A DNA stretch of 64,000 nucleotides from positions 1 through 64,000 of the forward strand of contig JAQUHA010000013.1 of assembly GCA_028683855.1 (NCBI GenBank), given 5' to 3'. Positions 18,008 through 27,504 of the stretch are shown piece by piece. Origin of the DNA: Desulfuromonadaceae bacterium (lineage in GTDB: Bacteria > Desulfobacterota > Desulfuromonadia > Geobacterales > Pseudopelobacteraceae). Position 1 is the stretch's first letter; each line of letters starts with the position of its first letter. The notes under the pieces are model-generated. The model did no database searches. It saw only the letters and a program-made list of their open reading frames with translations, and was not told the origin of the DNA. The translations under genes were made by a program, and so were the position numbers.

Positions 18008-19284
18008 TGCTGTATCCCCTCTGCAGGTATTGTTATGGTAAAAACAGTCCCACCCTCTTCAGGGCAGTTGATAACTACAGTTCCTCCACAAGCCTGAACA
18101 GCCTGCTGGGCAACCGTCAACCCCATACCAATCCCATGCCCGACATCCTTTGTGGTGAAAAAAGGCTCAAAGATACGATCCCTTATTTCAGGCGGAATTC
18201 CGGGTCCGTTATCCGCAATCCTGATAAAAACATCATCCCCCTGCAGACCTGTTTTTAGTGATATTTTCAGGTCAGGGGTCTCAAGCTGAAGAGCATTCTG
18301 AATAATCTGAAGAAACGCCAGAGATAGAAGAGCCGGGTTGAGATTAACTCTGGGGAGACTCCCCAGCTTGCATTCAATCTGCACATCATCCCCTGTTTCG
18401 TGTTTAAGAACAGACAAAGTCTGTTCGAGTTCAATGTTTATATCAGTCAAAACAGCACCAACCTCATCAACGTGTGAAAATCCGCGCATATCAGCTACCA
18501 GTTTCTGAATTCGCTCTGCTCCATCAAGCGACTCTTTCATCAACCCGTCAATATCGCTCAGAACATAATCTATCTTTAACCTGTCCCATTGAGCGCCCGC
18601 CTCTAAAGCAAAATCAACAGGCATTACAGGTTCACATTTCACCCTGTAGAATTTAAGCATCTCACCAAGCTTTTCTGCATATCTGGAGAGCGTATTAAGA
18701 TTGCTGATAACAAATCCGACAGGATTATTAATTTCATGTGCCATGCCCGCCGCAAGCCCGCCTATCGCAGCCAGTTTCTCTTTCTGAAGCAGAGTTGCGT
18801 ATGCACGATTCAGCTCCTCAGTACGTTTTTCAACCTTGATCTCGAGTGTTGCAGCAAGCTCGCGATACCGCCTCTCCGATTCCGCCAGCATACCGTTAGC
18901 TTCGAGAAGCTCCTGATATGAGCTGTTTACTATCTTTGTATGTGCTTCGCTCGTAAGCATCCGCTTCATCGAACTGTTTATAAGAGTATTAAGGGCGGAA
19001 TGCAGCATATCTGCGACACCGTCAACCCCGGAGTCCGAATCTGTCGCCGACACTTTGAGAATACCGACCGGTTCACCCTCCAGATAAATTGTTCTCACGA
19101 CAGAAGCGGGAGCATCAAAACCGGAAACCGCCAGAACCAGACCGTTATAATCTGTAATCTCGGCTCCGCTCGCACCGGCAGACACCGCACCATCAAGCAG
19201 TTTCAAAGCTTCAGGAAGATTAAGCAGATCTGCCAGGCTTTTCTCTTCCCCTATTATAAAATCCAGTTTTCTGTCCATGTTCAT
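18004..19284 (-). CDS. Cytoplasmic sensor histidine kinase
   Basis: 426 residues, no membrane segment. N-terminal region 1-120 is a probable ligand or GAF-like module, then a coiled coil (about 120-165). The phospho-acceptor helix reads GGLAAGMAHEINNPVGF (His near 182), and the HATPase_c domain has DNGPGIPPEIRDRIFEPFFTTK and GMGLTVAQQ. Overlaps the MglA gene by 4 bp (ATGA) upstream and the PilB-like gene by 4 bp downstream. The three are thus translationally coupled, and it is the best candidate to phosphorylate the PilB-fused receiver. Confidence 0.88.
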   Translation of the reverse strand: MNMDRKLDFIIGEEKSLADLLNLPEALKLLDGAVSAGASGAEITDYNGLVLAVSGFDAPASVVRTIYLEGEPVGILKVSATDSDSGVDGVADMLHSALNTLINSSMKRMLTSEAHTKIVNSSYQELLEANGMLAESERRYRELAATLEIKVEKRTEELNRAYATLLQKEKLAAIGGLAAGMAHEINNPVGFVISNLNTLSRYAEKLGEMLKFYRVKCEPVMPVDFALEAGAQWDRLKIDYVLSDIDGLMKESLDGAERIQKLVADMRGFSHVDEVGAVLTDINIELEQTLSVLKHETGDDVQIECKLGSLPRVNLNPALLSLAFLQIIQNALQLETPDLKISLKTGLQGDDVFIRIADNGPGIPPEIRDRIFEPFFTTKDVGHGIGMGLTVAQQAVQACGGTVVINCPEEGGTVFTITIPAEGIQQ

Positions 19285-19934
19285 GCCATCACCTTCGTAA
19301 TGCTGTTTAAAAAGTCAGCACGCTCAACGCCGAAACGCTCATTTAAACCAAGTCTGGCATCCAGTGAGTCAAACACCATAGCAACAATACTGCTGTATGT
19401 TTCGACTATTCCACTCCCCTTCAGAGCTGATGCCATAACCAGATGCAATCCGGTTTTACCCCAGGTATTCCGAACTTCCGTCTCAGATATCACATCCGGA
19501 AGATCACGTTTATTGAACTGTATTACAAGAGGTAACCTCTCTATATCGAGACCTACAATAGCAAGGTTCTTTTCAAGATTTGCAAAACTTTCAGCATTAT
19601 TCCCCATCTCCCCTTTTTGCGAATCCGCAACAAAAACAACTCCATCAGCTCTCTGCAACACCGCCTTTCTGGTCGCGTCGTGTCTCACCTGACCAGGTAC
19701 GGTAAAGACCTTAAGTTTGATACGGAAACCGGAAGGTGAATGATAAAAAAGTGGGAGAAGATCAAAGAATATAGTTCTATCATCAACAGTATCCAGAACC
19801 ATCAGATCACCCCGCCCCTCATTGCACAACTGGTCGTGCAGAGTCAGCAGGTTCGTTGTCTTGCCGGATAGTGCCGGCCCGTAATATACGAGCTTAATCA
19901 CAAGCTTTTTTGCCTGTTCGTCAAATTCAATCAT
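19281..19934 (-). CDS. mglA: MglA-type small GTPase
   Basis: 217 residues, Ras-like GTPase of the MglA family, which sets cell polarity and controls type IV pili or gliding. P-loop YYGPALSGKTTN, switch/G3 segment KVFTVPGQVRHD (MglA-type TVPGQ instead of DTAGQ) and G4 QFNKRDLPD are visible. Slightly longer than the usual 195 residues because of the C-terminal extension (from DARLGLNERFG). No MglB (roadblock) partner is in the window. Position upstream of a coupled kinase and PilB-like motor supports a role in pilus or motility control. Confidence 0.87.
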   Translation of the reverse strand: MIEFDEQAKKLVIKLVYYGPALSGKTTNLLTLHDQLCNEGRGDLMVLDTVDDRTIFFDLLPLFYHSPSGFRIKLKVFTVPGQVRHDATRKAVLQRADGVVFVADSQKGEMGNNAESFANLEKNLAIVGLDIERLPLVIQFNKRDLPDVISETEVRNTWGKTGLHLVMASALKGSGIVETYSSIVAMVFDSLDARLGLNERFGVERADFLNSITKVMA

Positions 19935-19990
19935 TAATCGGTAACCCTGACAAAAGTGTAATAACCATTAAACAGGTATATCTGTAACAA

Positions 19991-21202
19991 TTAAAGCGGT
20001 AGGCGAATAGTGAAGGTAGATCCCTTCCCTACTTCACTATTCACAACTAATTCTCCACCATGCTTTTTGATAAGATCGGCACTTATAGCCAAACCAAGAC
20101 CTGTACCTTTGCCAGCCTCTTTCGTAGTAAAAAACGGTTCAAAGATCCGCTCCAGGTGTTCCCGTGCAATACCGCACCCCGAATCAGTTACGCTAATTTC
20201 GATCCAGTCATCAGTCTGTTTTGTTGCAAGAGAAATTACGCCTTTTTGGTCAATAGAATGAGCTGCATTTACAAGCAGATTCATAAGAACCTGACTGATC
20301 TGCTGCGGATAGCAGAGAACCGGCGGGATATCACCTAACTGCAGATTTAATTCGGCTACATATTTGATTTCATTCCTGACGATATTTATAGTGCTGTTGA
20401 TACATTCATTCAGATCGCTAAGAACAGCCTTGTCCTCCTCTGATCGTGAGAAACTCTTCAGATCCCTCACAATCTTGGTAACTCGGTCCGCCCCCTCCTG
20501 TGACTCGGAGATAAGTTCGCCCAGATCCTTCAGGATCATATCTATCTTCAGCTGTCGTTTCTTCTCAGTAATAGCAGCTTTAGCAGTAAGATCCGTGCAA
20601 CCCTCCAATGCAGCATCCTCAAACTCAAAGAACTGAACCAGTCTGTCGGCATACCTGACAAGAGCAGAAAGATTGCTGGAAATATATCCGATCGGATTAT
20701 TTATTTCGTGTGCAACACCGGCTGCAAGCTGACCGATTGAAGCCATTTTTTCCTGTTGAATAATAAGAGTCTGTGACTCTTTAAGCTGCAGCTCAATCCT
20801 CCTCTTATCCTGAATAAGCTGCCACTCACGCAGAACACCGTCAATAGTCGTACCGATTGACGCAAAAGCCTCCGGCGACTTAACCAGATAATCCAGCGCC
20901 CCACGCTTTATAGCCTCTGCAGCCACCTGCTCAGTACCGAAGCTCGTCATCATTATTACAGGAAAGGATGCAACATTTTCAGGTGAATTAAGCAGATTAA
21001 TCGTACATCCATCACTAAGATTGAGGTCGACAATCGCAACCGACGGTATTGATGAAGCGATATATTCGGAATAGTCGTGAATAGTTGTGACAACTGTAAT
21101 TGCAGCGTTTGGAAATTTTCTTTCCAGATTACGGCTGAGTGCCATTGAGTGGGCGGAGTCATCCTCCGCTATAAGAATATTCAGAGGACTCTTTATTTTC
21201 AT
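19991..21202 (-). CDS. Receiver-histidine kinase hybrid
   Basis: 403 residues, soluble. N-terminal receiver (about 8-125) with Asp in VAIVDLNLSDG and Lys in YLVKSPEAF, coiled linker, HisKA helix with GQLAAGVAHEINNPIGYISS (His near 166), HATPase_c with DSGCGIAREHLERIFEPFFTTK and GTGLGLAIS. A receiver in front of a kinase suggests a relay step rather than a direct sensor. Start overlaps the end of the next upstream kinase by 4 bp, so the two are coupled. Confidence 0.87.
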   Translation of the reverse strand: MKIKSPLNILIAEDDSAHSMALSRNLERKFPNAAITVVTTIHDYSEYIASSIPSVAIVDLNLSDGCTINLLNSPENVASFPVIMMTSFGTEQVAAEAIKRGALDYLVKSPEAFASIGTTIDGVLREWQLIQDKRRIELQLKESQTLIIQQEKMASIGQLAAGVAHEINNPIGYISSNLSALVRYADRLVQFFEFEDAALEGCTDLTAKAAITEKKRQLKIDMILKDLGELISESQEGADRVTKIVRDLKSFSRSEEDKAVLSDLNECINSTINIVRNEIKYVAELNLQLGDIPPVLCYPQQISQVLMNLLVNAAHSIDQKGVISLATKQTDDWIEISVTDSGCGIAREHLERIFEPFFTTKEAGKGTGLGLAISADLIKKHGGELVVNSEVGKGSTFTIRLPL

Positions 21203-23184
21203 TTTCCACTCTCGATTCCATCCAGAACTGAGCGCACCTTGCGGGCAAGCTGGGTTATGGTAAAGGGCTTATGGATAAAATTTGTCTTGGCAGGAAGAAT
21301 CCCACGTTTTGTTATCACATCGTCAGTATAGCCCGACATATATAAAACTTTCAGGTTCGGGTTTACAATGGATATACGGTCGTACAGCTCTCTTCCGGTT
21401 AGTTCCGGCATAATCACATCTGTAAGAAGCAGTGTTATTTTGTCAGCATTCTGTTCGTAAATTTTACAAGCCTCAAGCGAAGAGATGCTCGAAAACACCT
21501 TATAGCCACACTCTTCAAGAAGTAACTGAGCAATTTCAAGATTGGATTCGTCATCCTCAACGATCAGAACAGTCTCGCTGCCGGATGGTATATCTGCAAA
21601 CTCCTCATTCAGCTTTAAATTTTTAGGTGGTGTATGAGCAGGTATGTGGATGTAAAAGGTAGTACCAACACCGGGTGTACTTTCAGCATGAATTTCTCCG
21701 TTATTCTGTTTGACAATCCCGTACACAGTTGCCAGCCCAAGCCCTGTACCCTTGCCAAGCTCCTTGGTAGTAAAGAATGGTTCAAAAATACGCTTTATCG
21801 TAGGAGCATCCATCCCGCAACCGTTATCACTGACTGTAATACGGACATTAGAACCGGTCTGCGATCCTGGATGAACCTGGCAGTAATATTGATCAAGGTT
21901 CGCATTTGAAGTTGTGATTACTATATTGCCGTTCTCCTCAATAGAATCGCGGGCATTAACTACAAGATTTATAAGAAGCTGATCGAGTTGCGAAGGATCC
22001 ATCATAACCGCGTCGGTTTCATGATCTGGAATAAATGTCAGCCTTACATCCTCGCTTATGAGCTTTGCAAGCATCTTCATCTCTTCATTTATTGATTTAT
22101 TTATATCAATAACACGCGGCTGCACAACCTGCTTACGCGAAAATGCCAGAAGCTGCCTTGTAAGATCAGCAGAACGACCGGCGGCATCCATAACATTGCG
22201 GAGATATGTATGGCTCTTTTCGTCCTGAACAACACGTTTCATGGCAAGTTCGGTGTAACCTATTATGACATTAAGCATATTGTTATAATCATGAGCCACA
22301 CCACCGGCCAGACGTCCTACAGCCTCCATCTTCTGCGACTGTCTCAAACTGTCTTCCAACATCCGGCTTTCTGTTATGTCCAGCAGACTGACAAGAACCA
22401 GAGGCTCTTCACGGATAATCAGCTTGGCTGTTGAGCAGAGAAAATAGTGTTCCTGATCCTGTCCGTCGCGGTTAAATAAAAGTCGCGCCTCAACTGAAGT
22501 ATGCGTGGTTCCGTTATGAAGAGTATCCAGTAAAAGCTTACGAAATCCGCAGTCAAGACATTTTTCGCTGAATCCGCAACCGCGCGGATCAAGAGCTGAC
22601 TGAAGGCAGTGCAATGACTCGCCGAGAGGCTCTCCAAGCATCTTACCCCTCAGCAGTTTGGTAAATGCTTCACCGGAACGGTTAACCTTGCATATCCGGC
22701 GCTCCTCATCAACAAGCATCATAATCATAGGGGCATTTTCATAAATTGCATCCAGCTCCTCTTCCTGTGATCTTACCAACTGAACCGCACGCTGCCTCTC
22801 AATGAGCAGCTTCCATTCACGCAGCGCCCTCTCTATGGTTCGTGGCAGCTGTTCAAAGGCTTGAGACGATTTAACGATATAATCAATTGCTCCCGCTTTT
22901 ATTGCCTCAACCGCAACCTGCTCATTACCAAAACTGGTCATAAGAAGTATCGGAAAAGCACCTGCTTCAGCCGGAGAGGTTAAACATTCAACTGAACGAC
23001 CGTCCGGGAGGTTAAGATCCATGATTACGATGTCAGGAAGAGCTTCCGCCACACGCTCACGAAACTCTTTCAAGTTTGATGCAAATGTAATCACAGCACC
23101 ATGACCGCTGTTTTCAAATGCCCGTTTAACAGCAAACAGGTGGGACTCTTCATCCTCTACCACCAGAATTTTAATATCTTCCAT
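21199..23184 (-). CDS. Hybrid histidine kinase: receiver-PAS-kinase-receiver
   Basis: 661 residues, no TM. Receiver 1 (5-125, Asp in IVIMDLNLPDG). A PAS-like domain (about 140-270) holds an unusual cysteine cluster (CLQSALDPRGCGFSEKCLDC), perhaps a metal or redox site. HisKA has VGRLAGGVAHDYNNMLNVI, a variant with Asp-Tyr-Asn after the His as in NtrB-like kinases. HATPase_c has DNGCGMDAPTIKRIFEPFF. Receiver 2 (about 535-655) has LLLTDVIMPELTG. Its first receiver closely resembles that of the downstream hybrid kinase, suggesting duplication. Confidence 0.88.
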   Translation of the reverse strand: MEDIKILVVEDEESHLFAVKRAFENSGHGAVITFASNLKEFRERVAEALPDIVIMDLNLPDGRSVECLTSPAEAGAFPILLMTSFGNEQVAVEAIKAGAIDYIVKSSQAFEQLPRTIERALREWKLLIERQRAVQLVRSQEEELDAIYENAPMIMMLVDEERRICKVNRSGEAFTKLLRGKMLGEPLGESLHCLQSALDPRGCGFSEKCLDCGFRKLLLDTLHNGTTHTSVEARLLFNRDGQDQEHYFLCSTAKLIIREEPLVLVSLLDITESRMLEDSLRQSQKMEAVGRLAGGVAHDYNNMLNVIIGYTELAMKRVVQDEKSHTYLRNVMDAAGRSADLTRQLLAFSRKQVVQPRVIDINKSINEEMKMLAKLISEDVRLTFIPDHETDAVMMDPSQLDQLLINLVVNARDSIEENGNIVITTSNANLDQYYCQVHPGSQTGSNVRITVSDNGCGMDAPTIKRIFEPFFTTKELGKGTGLGLATVYGIVKQNNGEIHAESTPGVGTTFYIHIPAHTPPKNLKLNEEFADIPSGSETVLIVEDDESNLEIAQLLLEECGYKVFSSISSLEACKIYEQNADKITLLLTDVIMPELTGRELYDRISIVNPNLKVLYMSGYTDDVITKRGILPAKTNFIHKPFTITQLARKVRSVLDGIESGK

Positions 23185-23198
23185 ACAACACCTCTATT

Positions 23199-23639
23199 TT
23201 ATGCTGAAGGCTTTTTGTTCCATGCCAGCCAGTAGTACCCCAGTGAAGCGATCAACTCTACGAACTGCGAGAGGTCAAGCGGTTTGACGAGATAACTGTT
23301 AACCCTCCGCTCGTATGCTTTAATCATATCAGATTCGGCTGCCGAGGTTGTGAGTATAACCACCGGTATTGAATTCAGACCAGGGTCTTCCTTTATAATC
23401 CTTAGAACCTCAAGTCCATCCACCTTGGGGAGACGAAGATCAAGCAGAACAATGTGCGGACGTGTCGGTTTTAAATCACTCCAGCGCCCGACACCGTGCA
23501 GATAATCGAGTGCCTCCTGTCCGTCAGTCACATGTTCAAGATGATTGGCAACTCGAAAACCTTCCAGATTTCGTCGAACGATCTCAGCATGTGCCGGGTC
23601 GTCCTCAACCAATAAAATTACCACCGGCTCTCCTTGCAT
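23199..23639 (-). CDS. Rcp1-type single-domain response regulator
   Basis: 146 residues, a stand-alone receiver. Acidic pair VEDD, phospho-Asp in IVLLDLRLPKVDG, Thr in VILTTSAAE, Lys in YLVKPLD. The long insertion YLHGVGRWSDLKPTRPH is the mark of the Rcp1 (phytochrome-associated) subtype, often paired with GAF/PAS kinases like the two just upstream. No output domain, so it probably shuttles phosphate or acts by protein contact. Confidence 0.88.
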   Translation of the reverse strand: MQGEPVVILLVEDDPAHAEIVRRNLEGFRVANHLEHVTDGQEALDYLHGVGRWSDLKPTRPHIVLLDLRLPKVDGLEVLRIIKEDPGLNSIPVVILTTSAAESDMIKAYERRVNSYLVKPLDLSQFVELIASLGYYWLAWNKKPSA

Positions 23640-23701
23640 AGCGTTTACTCTCCGATCACAACTTATTCAAATTTAAAATAAAATTTTAAGTACCTATAAT
23701 T

Positions 23702-26161
23702 TCAGAGCTTTTCTACGACATCAGGGAGTGTAAAACAGAAACAGGCCCCCTCCCCCTCTCCGGCAGACTCAACCCAGATTCGTCCACCGCTCAGTTCAAC
23801 TATCTTCTTTACGACTGAAAGCCCGAGGCCGACACCACCGCTTCCTGAATCTATTTTTTCAAAAACCCCGAAAATTTTATCCTGATCCTCTCTCTTTATC
23901 CCTATGCCATTATCACGTACAAAGAATTTTATCTCCTTACCGTTAATCACTGCGCCTGTTTCTATCTCCGGTGCAGACTGATCTCCCATATATTTGACAG
24001 CATTATCGAGCAGATTCTGCCAGATCTGAACTAACCTTGGACGGTCGCCATGCAGCATAACATCGAATCCGGTAATTTTAAGCGTAACACCTTTTTTCTC
24101 CAACTGACCGGCAACTGCAATCCTCGCCTCTTCTGCAATCTGTTTCAAGGTAACAGATACTGGCTGGTTACCAATTCTGCCAATACGCGACAGCTCCAGC
24201 AACTCATTAAGCATAATTTCCATCCTGTCGGATGCGCCACGAATAAAACCTATATCCTCTGTAATGCGTCCTGAGTCTGCTCTGGAAATATCCTGTTCAA
24301 GATAGCCGATAAAGGTCTTGATCGTAACCAGCGGGCTACGCATATCATGTGAAACGCTATAGGTAAACTGCTCCATTTCAGCAATTTTACTATGCAGGTC
24401 TGCTTTTATTTTTCTCCGTTCAGTAATGTCGTATGTAACTCCGATAACACCTATTACCTCACCGGAGTTATCGCGCCAGGGAGTTTTGTGAGCAAGAAAA
24501 TAACATCTATTGCCGGCAAGCACCCCAACCTCTTCACGTTCATGGAACTGCCCAGTCGAAATAACCAATTCATCGGTTTTTCTGAACTCTTCTGCAATGT
24601 CATGGGGGAGAAGCTCGAAGTCTGTACGACCAACTATCTCAAGCGGAGAATATCCGAGCATCCTCGCCCCTGATCTGTTTATTGAAATGTAGCGACCATC
24701 AATATCCTTCGCAAAAATTGCTTCTGAGGCACTTTCGATGATGGTACTTAACAAACTCCTCTGGCGCAGAATTTCATCCTCAAAGTTTTTTTGCTCGGTA
24801 ATATCTGTTGAAATTCCACAAAGCCCAAGAATTTTGCCATCGCTGTCTGTAAGAGGAATTTTCACCGTCTTAAAAACATTCTGCTTATCGCCACTGTTTA
24901 CCCACTCCTCTGTAGTAATAATATTTCCATCCTCAATCACCATTGAATCGTCAGCCATCTGTTTCTCTGCAATTTCAGACGGAAGAAGCTCACTGCTTGT
25001 CTTTCCTATCGCTTTATCTCTAGGAATTGATAAAAAATCAGCCAGGTTTCGATTGCATAAGAGGAGGCGACCTTCGGTATCTTTCATGTAGACCATAGCC
25101 GGCAGGTTATCTATAAGTGTTTCTAACAGTCTTTGCTGATTAAAAAGCTCTTTTTCGCCAAGGAGTTCTCGCTTCCTACCCAGGAATATCATGTAAGCAA
25201 ACATAATAGAGGTTAACAGGAAAATTAATAGAATTGCAGCCGTATCCGTAACTTCACCATACCAATCAATCAGTATGTCCTGCTTAGCCATACCAAGATT
25301 AATATATAACGGATATTCACCTACTCTCTGGTAGATGTATAGGCGTTCAATATTATCAATCGGAGAGACTGAATAACGGGTAAAACTGCTCTGGTTTGAT
25401 TGAAGAATGTTTTTTAAATTCGGATACTCCCTTTTAACACCTACCGCTTTGGAGAGAGCTTCCGTAAAGGGGTAGCCGGTAATAATCGTCAGATCCTTGC
25501 CACGAAGCCTTACCACGCCATTTTTACCAATATCAAGAGTCGAAAATGCTTTACTAAAGTACTCCAGAGGTATTCCTGATAAAACTACACCTCCAAAAGA
25601 ACCATCAGGATAATTAAAGCGCCTGGCAAACAGAAGTACCCATTTTTTGCTGATCATTCCAATAATCGGCTTACTTATAACTAAACCCTGAGCTCTGTTA
25701 TCCCGTAACTCTTTAAAATAATCACGCTCTGCAATATTTTTAGGTTTTCCGGTATAACCATCCGTTCCATATAAAGTATCGCCCTTTGAATCTGCAACGC
25801 GCAAACTGTTTAACGAAGGTATCCGCTTGCGCTGTCTGCCCAGATACGCGTTCAAAGCCGTTTCATCGATTTTACCAATGGCTAACTGACGCTCTATCTC
25901 TTCAACAGTAGAGTGCAGCAGAATATCAATCTGACCGATTGAACCGCTGATATTCTGCTCCAGAACTAAAGCCAGATTATGAGCTGTAATTTCTGACAGT
26001 CGCAGATCCTCTTTACGGTTTTTATGCAGAAGAATTGCTGCAATAGAGTTAACAAACAGATTCAGCAGCAGCACAACTAGAATCAGGCGCTGGATATACC
26101 TCGGAACTGAAAAAATCTCCGGAGTAAAATCAATACTGTTTTTGTTATCTTCCGATGTCAT
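23702..26161 (-). CDS. Membrane sensor histidine kinase with Cache-like sensor and two PAS domains
   Basis: 819 residues. TM1 about 25-47, periplasmic Cache-type sensor about 50-305 (RDYFKELRDN and SKPIIGMISKKWVLLFARR are typical), TM2 about 308-330. Two PAS domains follow (about 345-455 and 470-585), then HisKA with YSVSHDMRSPLVTIKTF and HATPase_c with DNGIGIKREDQDKIFGVFEK. The Ser-His-Asp-Met-Arg-Ser-Pro H-box is of the phytochrome-like HisKA type. Probably signals through the Rcp1-type receiver 62 bp downstream. Confidence 0.88.
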   Translation of the reverse strand: MTSEDNKNSIDFTPEIFSVPRYIQRLILVVLLLNLFVNSIAAILLHKNRKEDLRLSEITAHNLALVLEQNISGSIGQIDILLHSTVEEIERQLAIGKIDETALNAYLGRQRKRIPSLNSLRVADSKGDTLYGTDGYTGKPKNIAERDYFKELRDNRAQGLVISKPIIGMISKKWVLLFARRFNYPDGSFGGVVLSGIPLEYFSKAFSTLDIGKNGVVRLRGKDLTIITGYPFTEALSKAVGVKREYPNLKNILQSNQSSFTRYSVSPIDNIERLYIYQRVGEYPLYINLGMAKQDILIDWYGEVTDTAAILLIFLLTSIMFAYMIFLGRKRELLGEKELFNQQRLLETLIDNLPAMVYMKDTEGRLLLCNRNLADFLSIPRDKAIGKTSSELLPSEIAEKQMADDSMVIEDGNIITTEEWVNSGDKQNVFKTVKIPLTDSDGKILGLCGISTDITEQKNFEDEILRQRSLLSTIIESASEAIFAKDIDGRYISINRSGARMLGYSPLEIVGRTDFELLPHDIAEEFRKTDELVISTGQFHEREEVGVLAGNRCYFLAHKTPWRDNSGEVIGVIGVTYDITERRKIKADLHSKIAEMEQFTYSVSHDMRSPLVTIKTFIGYLEQDISRADSGRITEDIGFIRGASDRMEIMLNELLELSRIGRIGNQPVSVTLKQIAEEARIAVAGQLEKKGVTLKITGFDVMLHGDRPRLVQIWQNLLDNAVKYMGDQSAPEIETGAVINGKEIKFFVRDNGIGIKREDQDKIFGVFEKIDSGSGGVGLGLSVVKKIVELSGGRIWVESAGEGEGACFCFTLPDVVEKL

Positions 26162-26176
26162 AGAAGTTCCGGTCTC

Positions 26177-27457
26177 TCATTTTTTTAGAGCAAGCGGCAG
26201 AGTAAAACGAAAGCATGAGCCGTGCCCTAAACCCTCTGACTCTACCCATAACCTTCCACCGTACAGCTCAACTATTCTCTTTACCACCGCCAGACCAATG
26301 CCGCTCCCCTTACTGGATGGATCAAGTTTGTTAAAAATACCGAAAATATTATCCTTAAAGTTCGGATCAATCCCCAGTCCGTTGTCTCTGACATAGAAAA
26401 TAAATTCACCGGCAACCTGTTCGAGACCAAGCTCAATAAACGGTTCCGGCTGATCCCCCATATATTTGATCGCATTTTCAATAAGGTTTAGCCATATTTC
26501 AAGAATCCGCTGCCGCTTTGCCATTAGTTCCACGCTATTTTCTACTACTTTAACGGTAACACCCCGTTCACTTATGCTGCCGGCTACAAGTTGAAGTGAC
26601 TCCTGGACAAGCTCGGAAAGGAGAAAAAGTTCAGGCTGATAATTAAGCCGTCCTATTCGTGCCAATTCAAGGAGTTCGCCAAGCATTAAATTCATCTTTT
26701 CAGTAGCGGCGTGCATATACCCTATATCCGCGGAAATTCTGGCATGGTCTCCCGATTTTATATCCTGTTCCAGATAGGCGAGGAATGAAGAGACTGTTAC
26801 CAGCGGACTTTTAAGATCATGCGACACCGTGTAGACAAACCGCTCAAGTTCGGCATTCTTCTGTTTAAGATCCTCCTCATAGCGTTTTCTTTCCGAAACT
26901 TTCCAGACGGCATCCATAAGAAGCGTCAGCTGCATAACATCGGAATCGTCGTAAGCTGAAGCCTTATTTGCGACACCGACAACTGCAACAATAACCCCCT
27001 TATCAAAGAGCGGAACAGTCATAAAGCTGGTCAATTTAACATGACCTTCAGGGTATCCCCTCTTATCAGGATGCGGGGCGGAAAAATCATTGATAATAAT
27101 CGGTTTTCTCTGCCTTACAGCCTCACCCCACACTCCGGTTTTATCAAGTTGATAGAGAGTCTGCGGGTTAACAATGCTGCAAGCATCCATAACCCCGTTA
27201 GACCATGAGTTAAGAATGAACTGCCTGCTTTTCTCTTCATAATAGTATATGTAACCATACCTGCTGGAGGTAATGACAATAGCTTCGTTAAGTGCAAAAT
27301 CGAGCAGAGCCTGTGAATTGACCGCATCATATTGAAATACGTTTACGAGCGATTGAAGACGCTCCTTATTTCGTTTCTGCTCGGCATAAAGCCTGTCAAT
27401 TTCTGCCGGCGTAATTTCCTGGCCCGGCATAAGGGATTCGGTTATCGAGTGATCCAT
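26177..27457 (-). CDS. GAF-domain histidine kinase
   Basis: 426 residues, soluble. A GAF domain (about 35-190) contains GYIYYYEEKSRQFILNSWS and FMTVPLFDKGVIVAVVGVANK. Then come a short coiled coil, HisKA with YTVSHDLKSPLVTVSSFLAY and HATPase_c with DNGLGIDPNFKDNIFGIFNK. Its kinase core is close in sequence to that of the downstream Cache-PAS kinase, so the two are probably paralogues from local duplication. It lies 15 bp upstream of that gene on the same strand. Confidence 0.87.
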   Translation of the reverse strand: MDHSITESLMPGQEITPAEIDRLYAEQKRNKERLQSLVNVFQYDAVNSQALLDFALNEAIVITSSRYGYIYYYEEKSRQFILNSWSNGVMDACSIVNPQTLYQLDKTGVWGEAVRQRKPIIINDFSAPHPDKRGYPEGHVKLTSFMTVPLFDKGVIVAVVGVANKASAYDDSDVMQLTLLMDAVWKVSERKRYEEDLKQKNAELERFVYTVSHDLKSPLVTVSSFLAYLEQDIKSGDHARISADIGYMHAATEKMNLMLGELLELARIGRLNYQPELFLLSELVQESLQLVAGSISERGVTVKVVENSVELMAKRQRILEIWLNLIENAIKYMGDQPEPFIELGLEQVAGEFIFYVRDNGLGIDPNFKDNIFGIFNKLDPSSKGSGIGLAVVKRIVELYGGRLWVESEGLGHGSCFRFTLPLALKK

Positions 27458-27504
27458 GTCTGAATATTCCCTTAAAAACTGAATGTTATCATCTTGTTAT
27501 CGCG

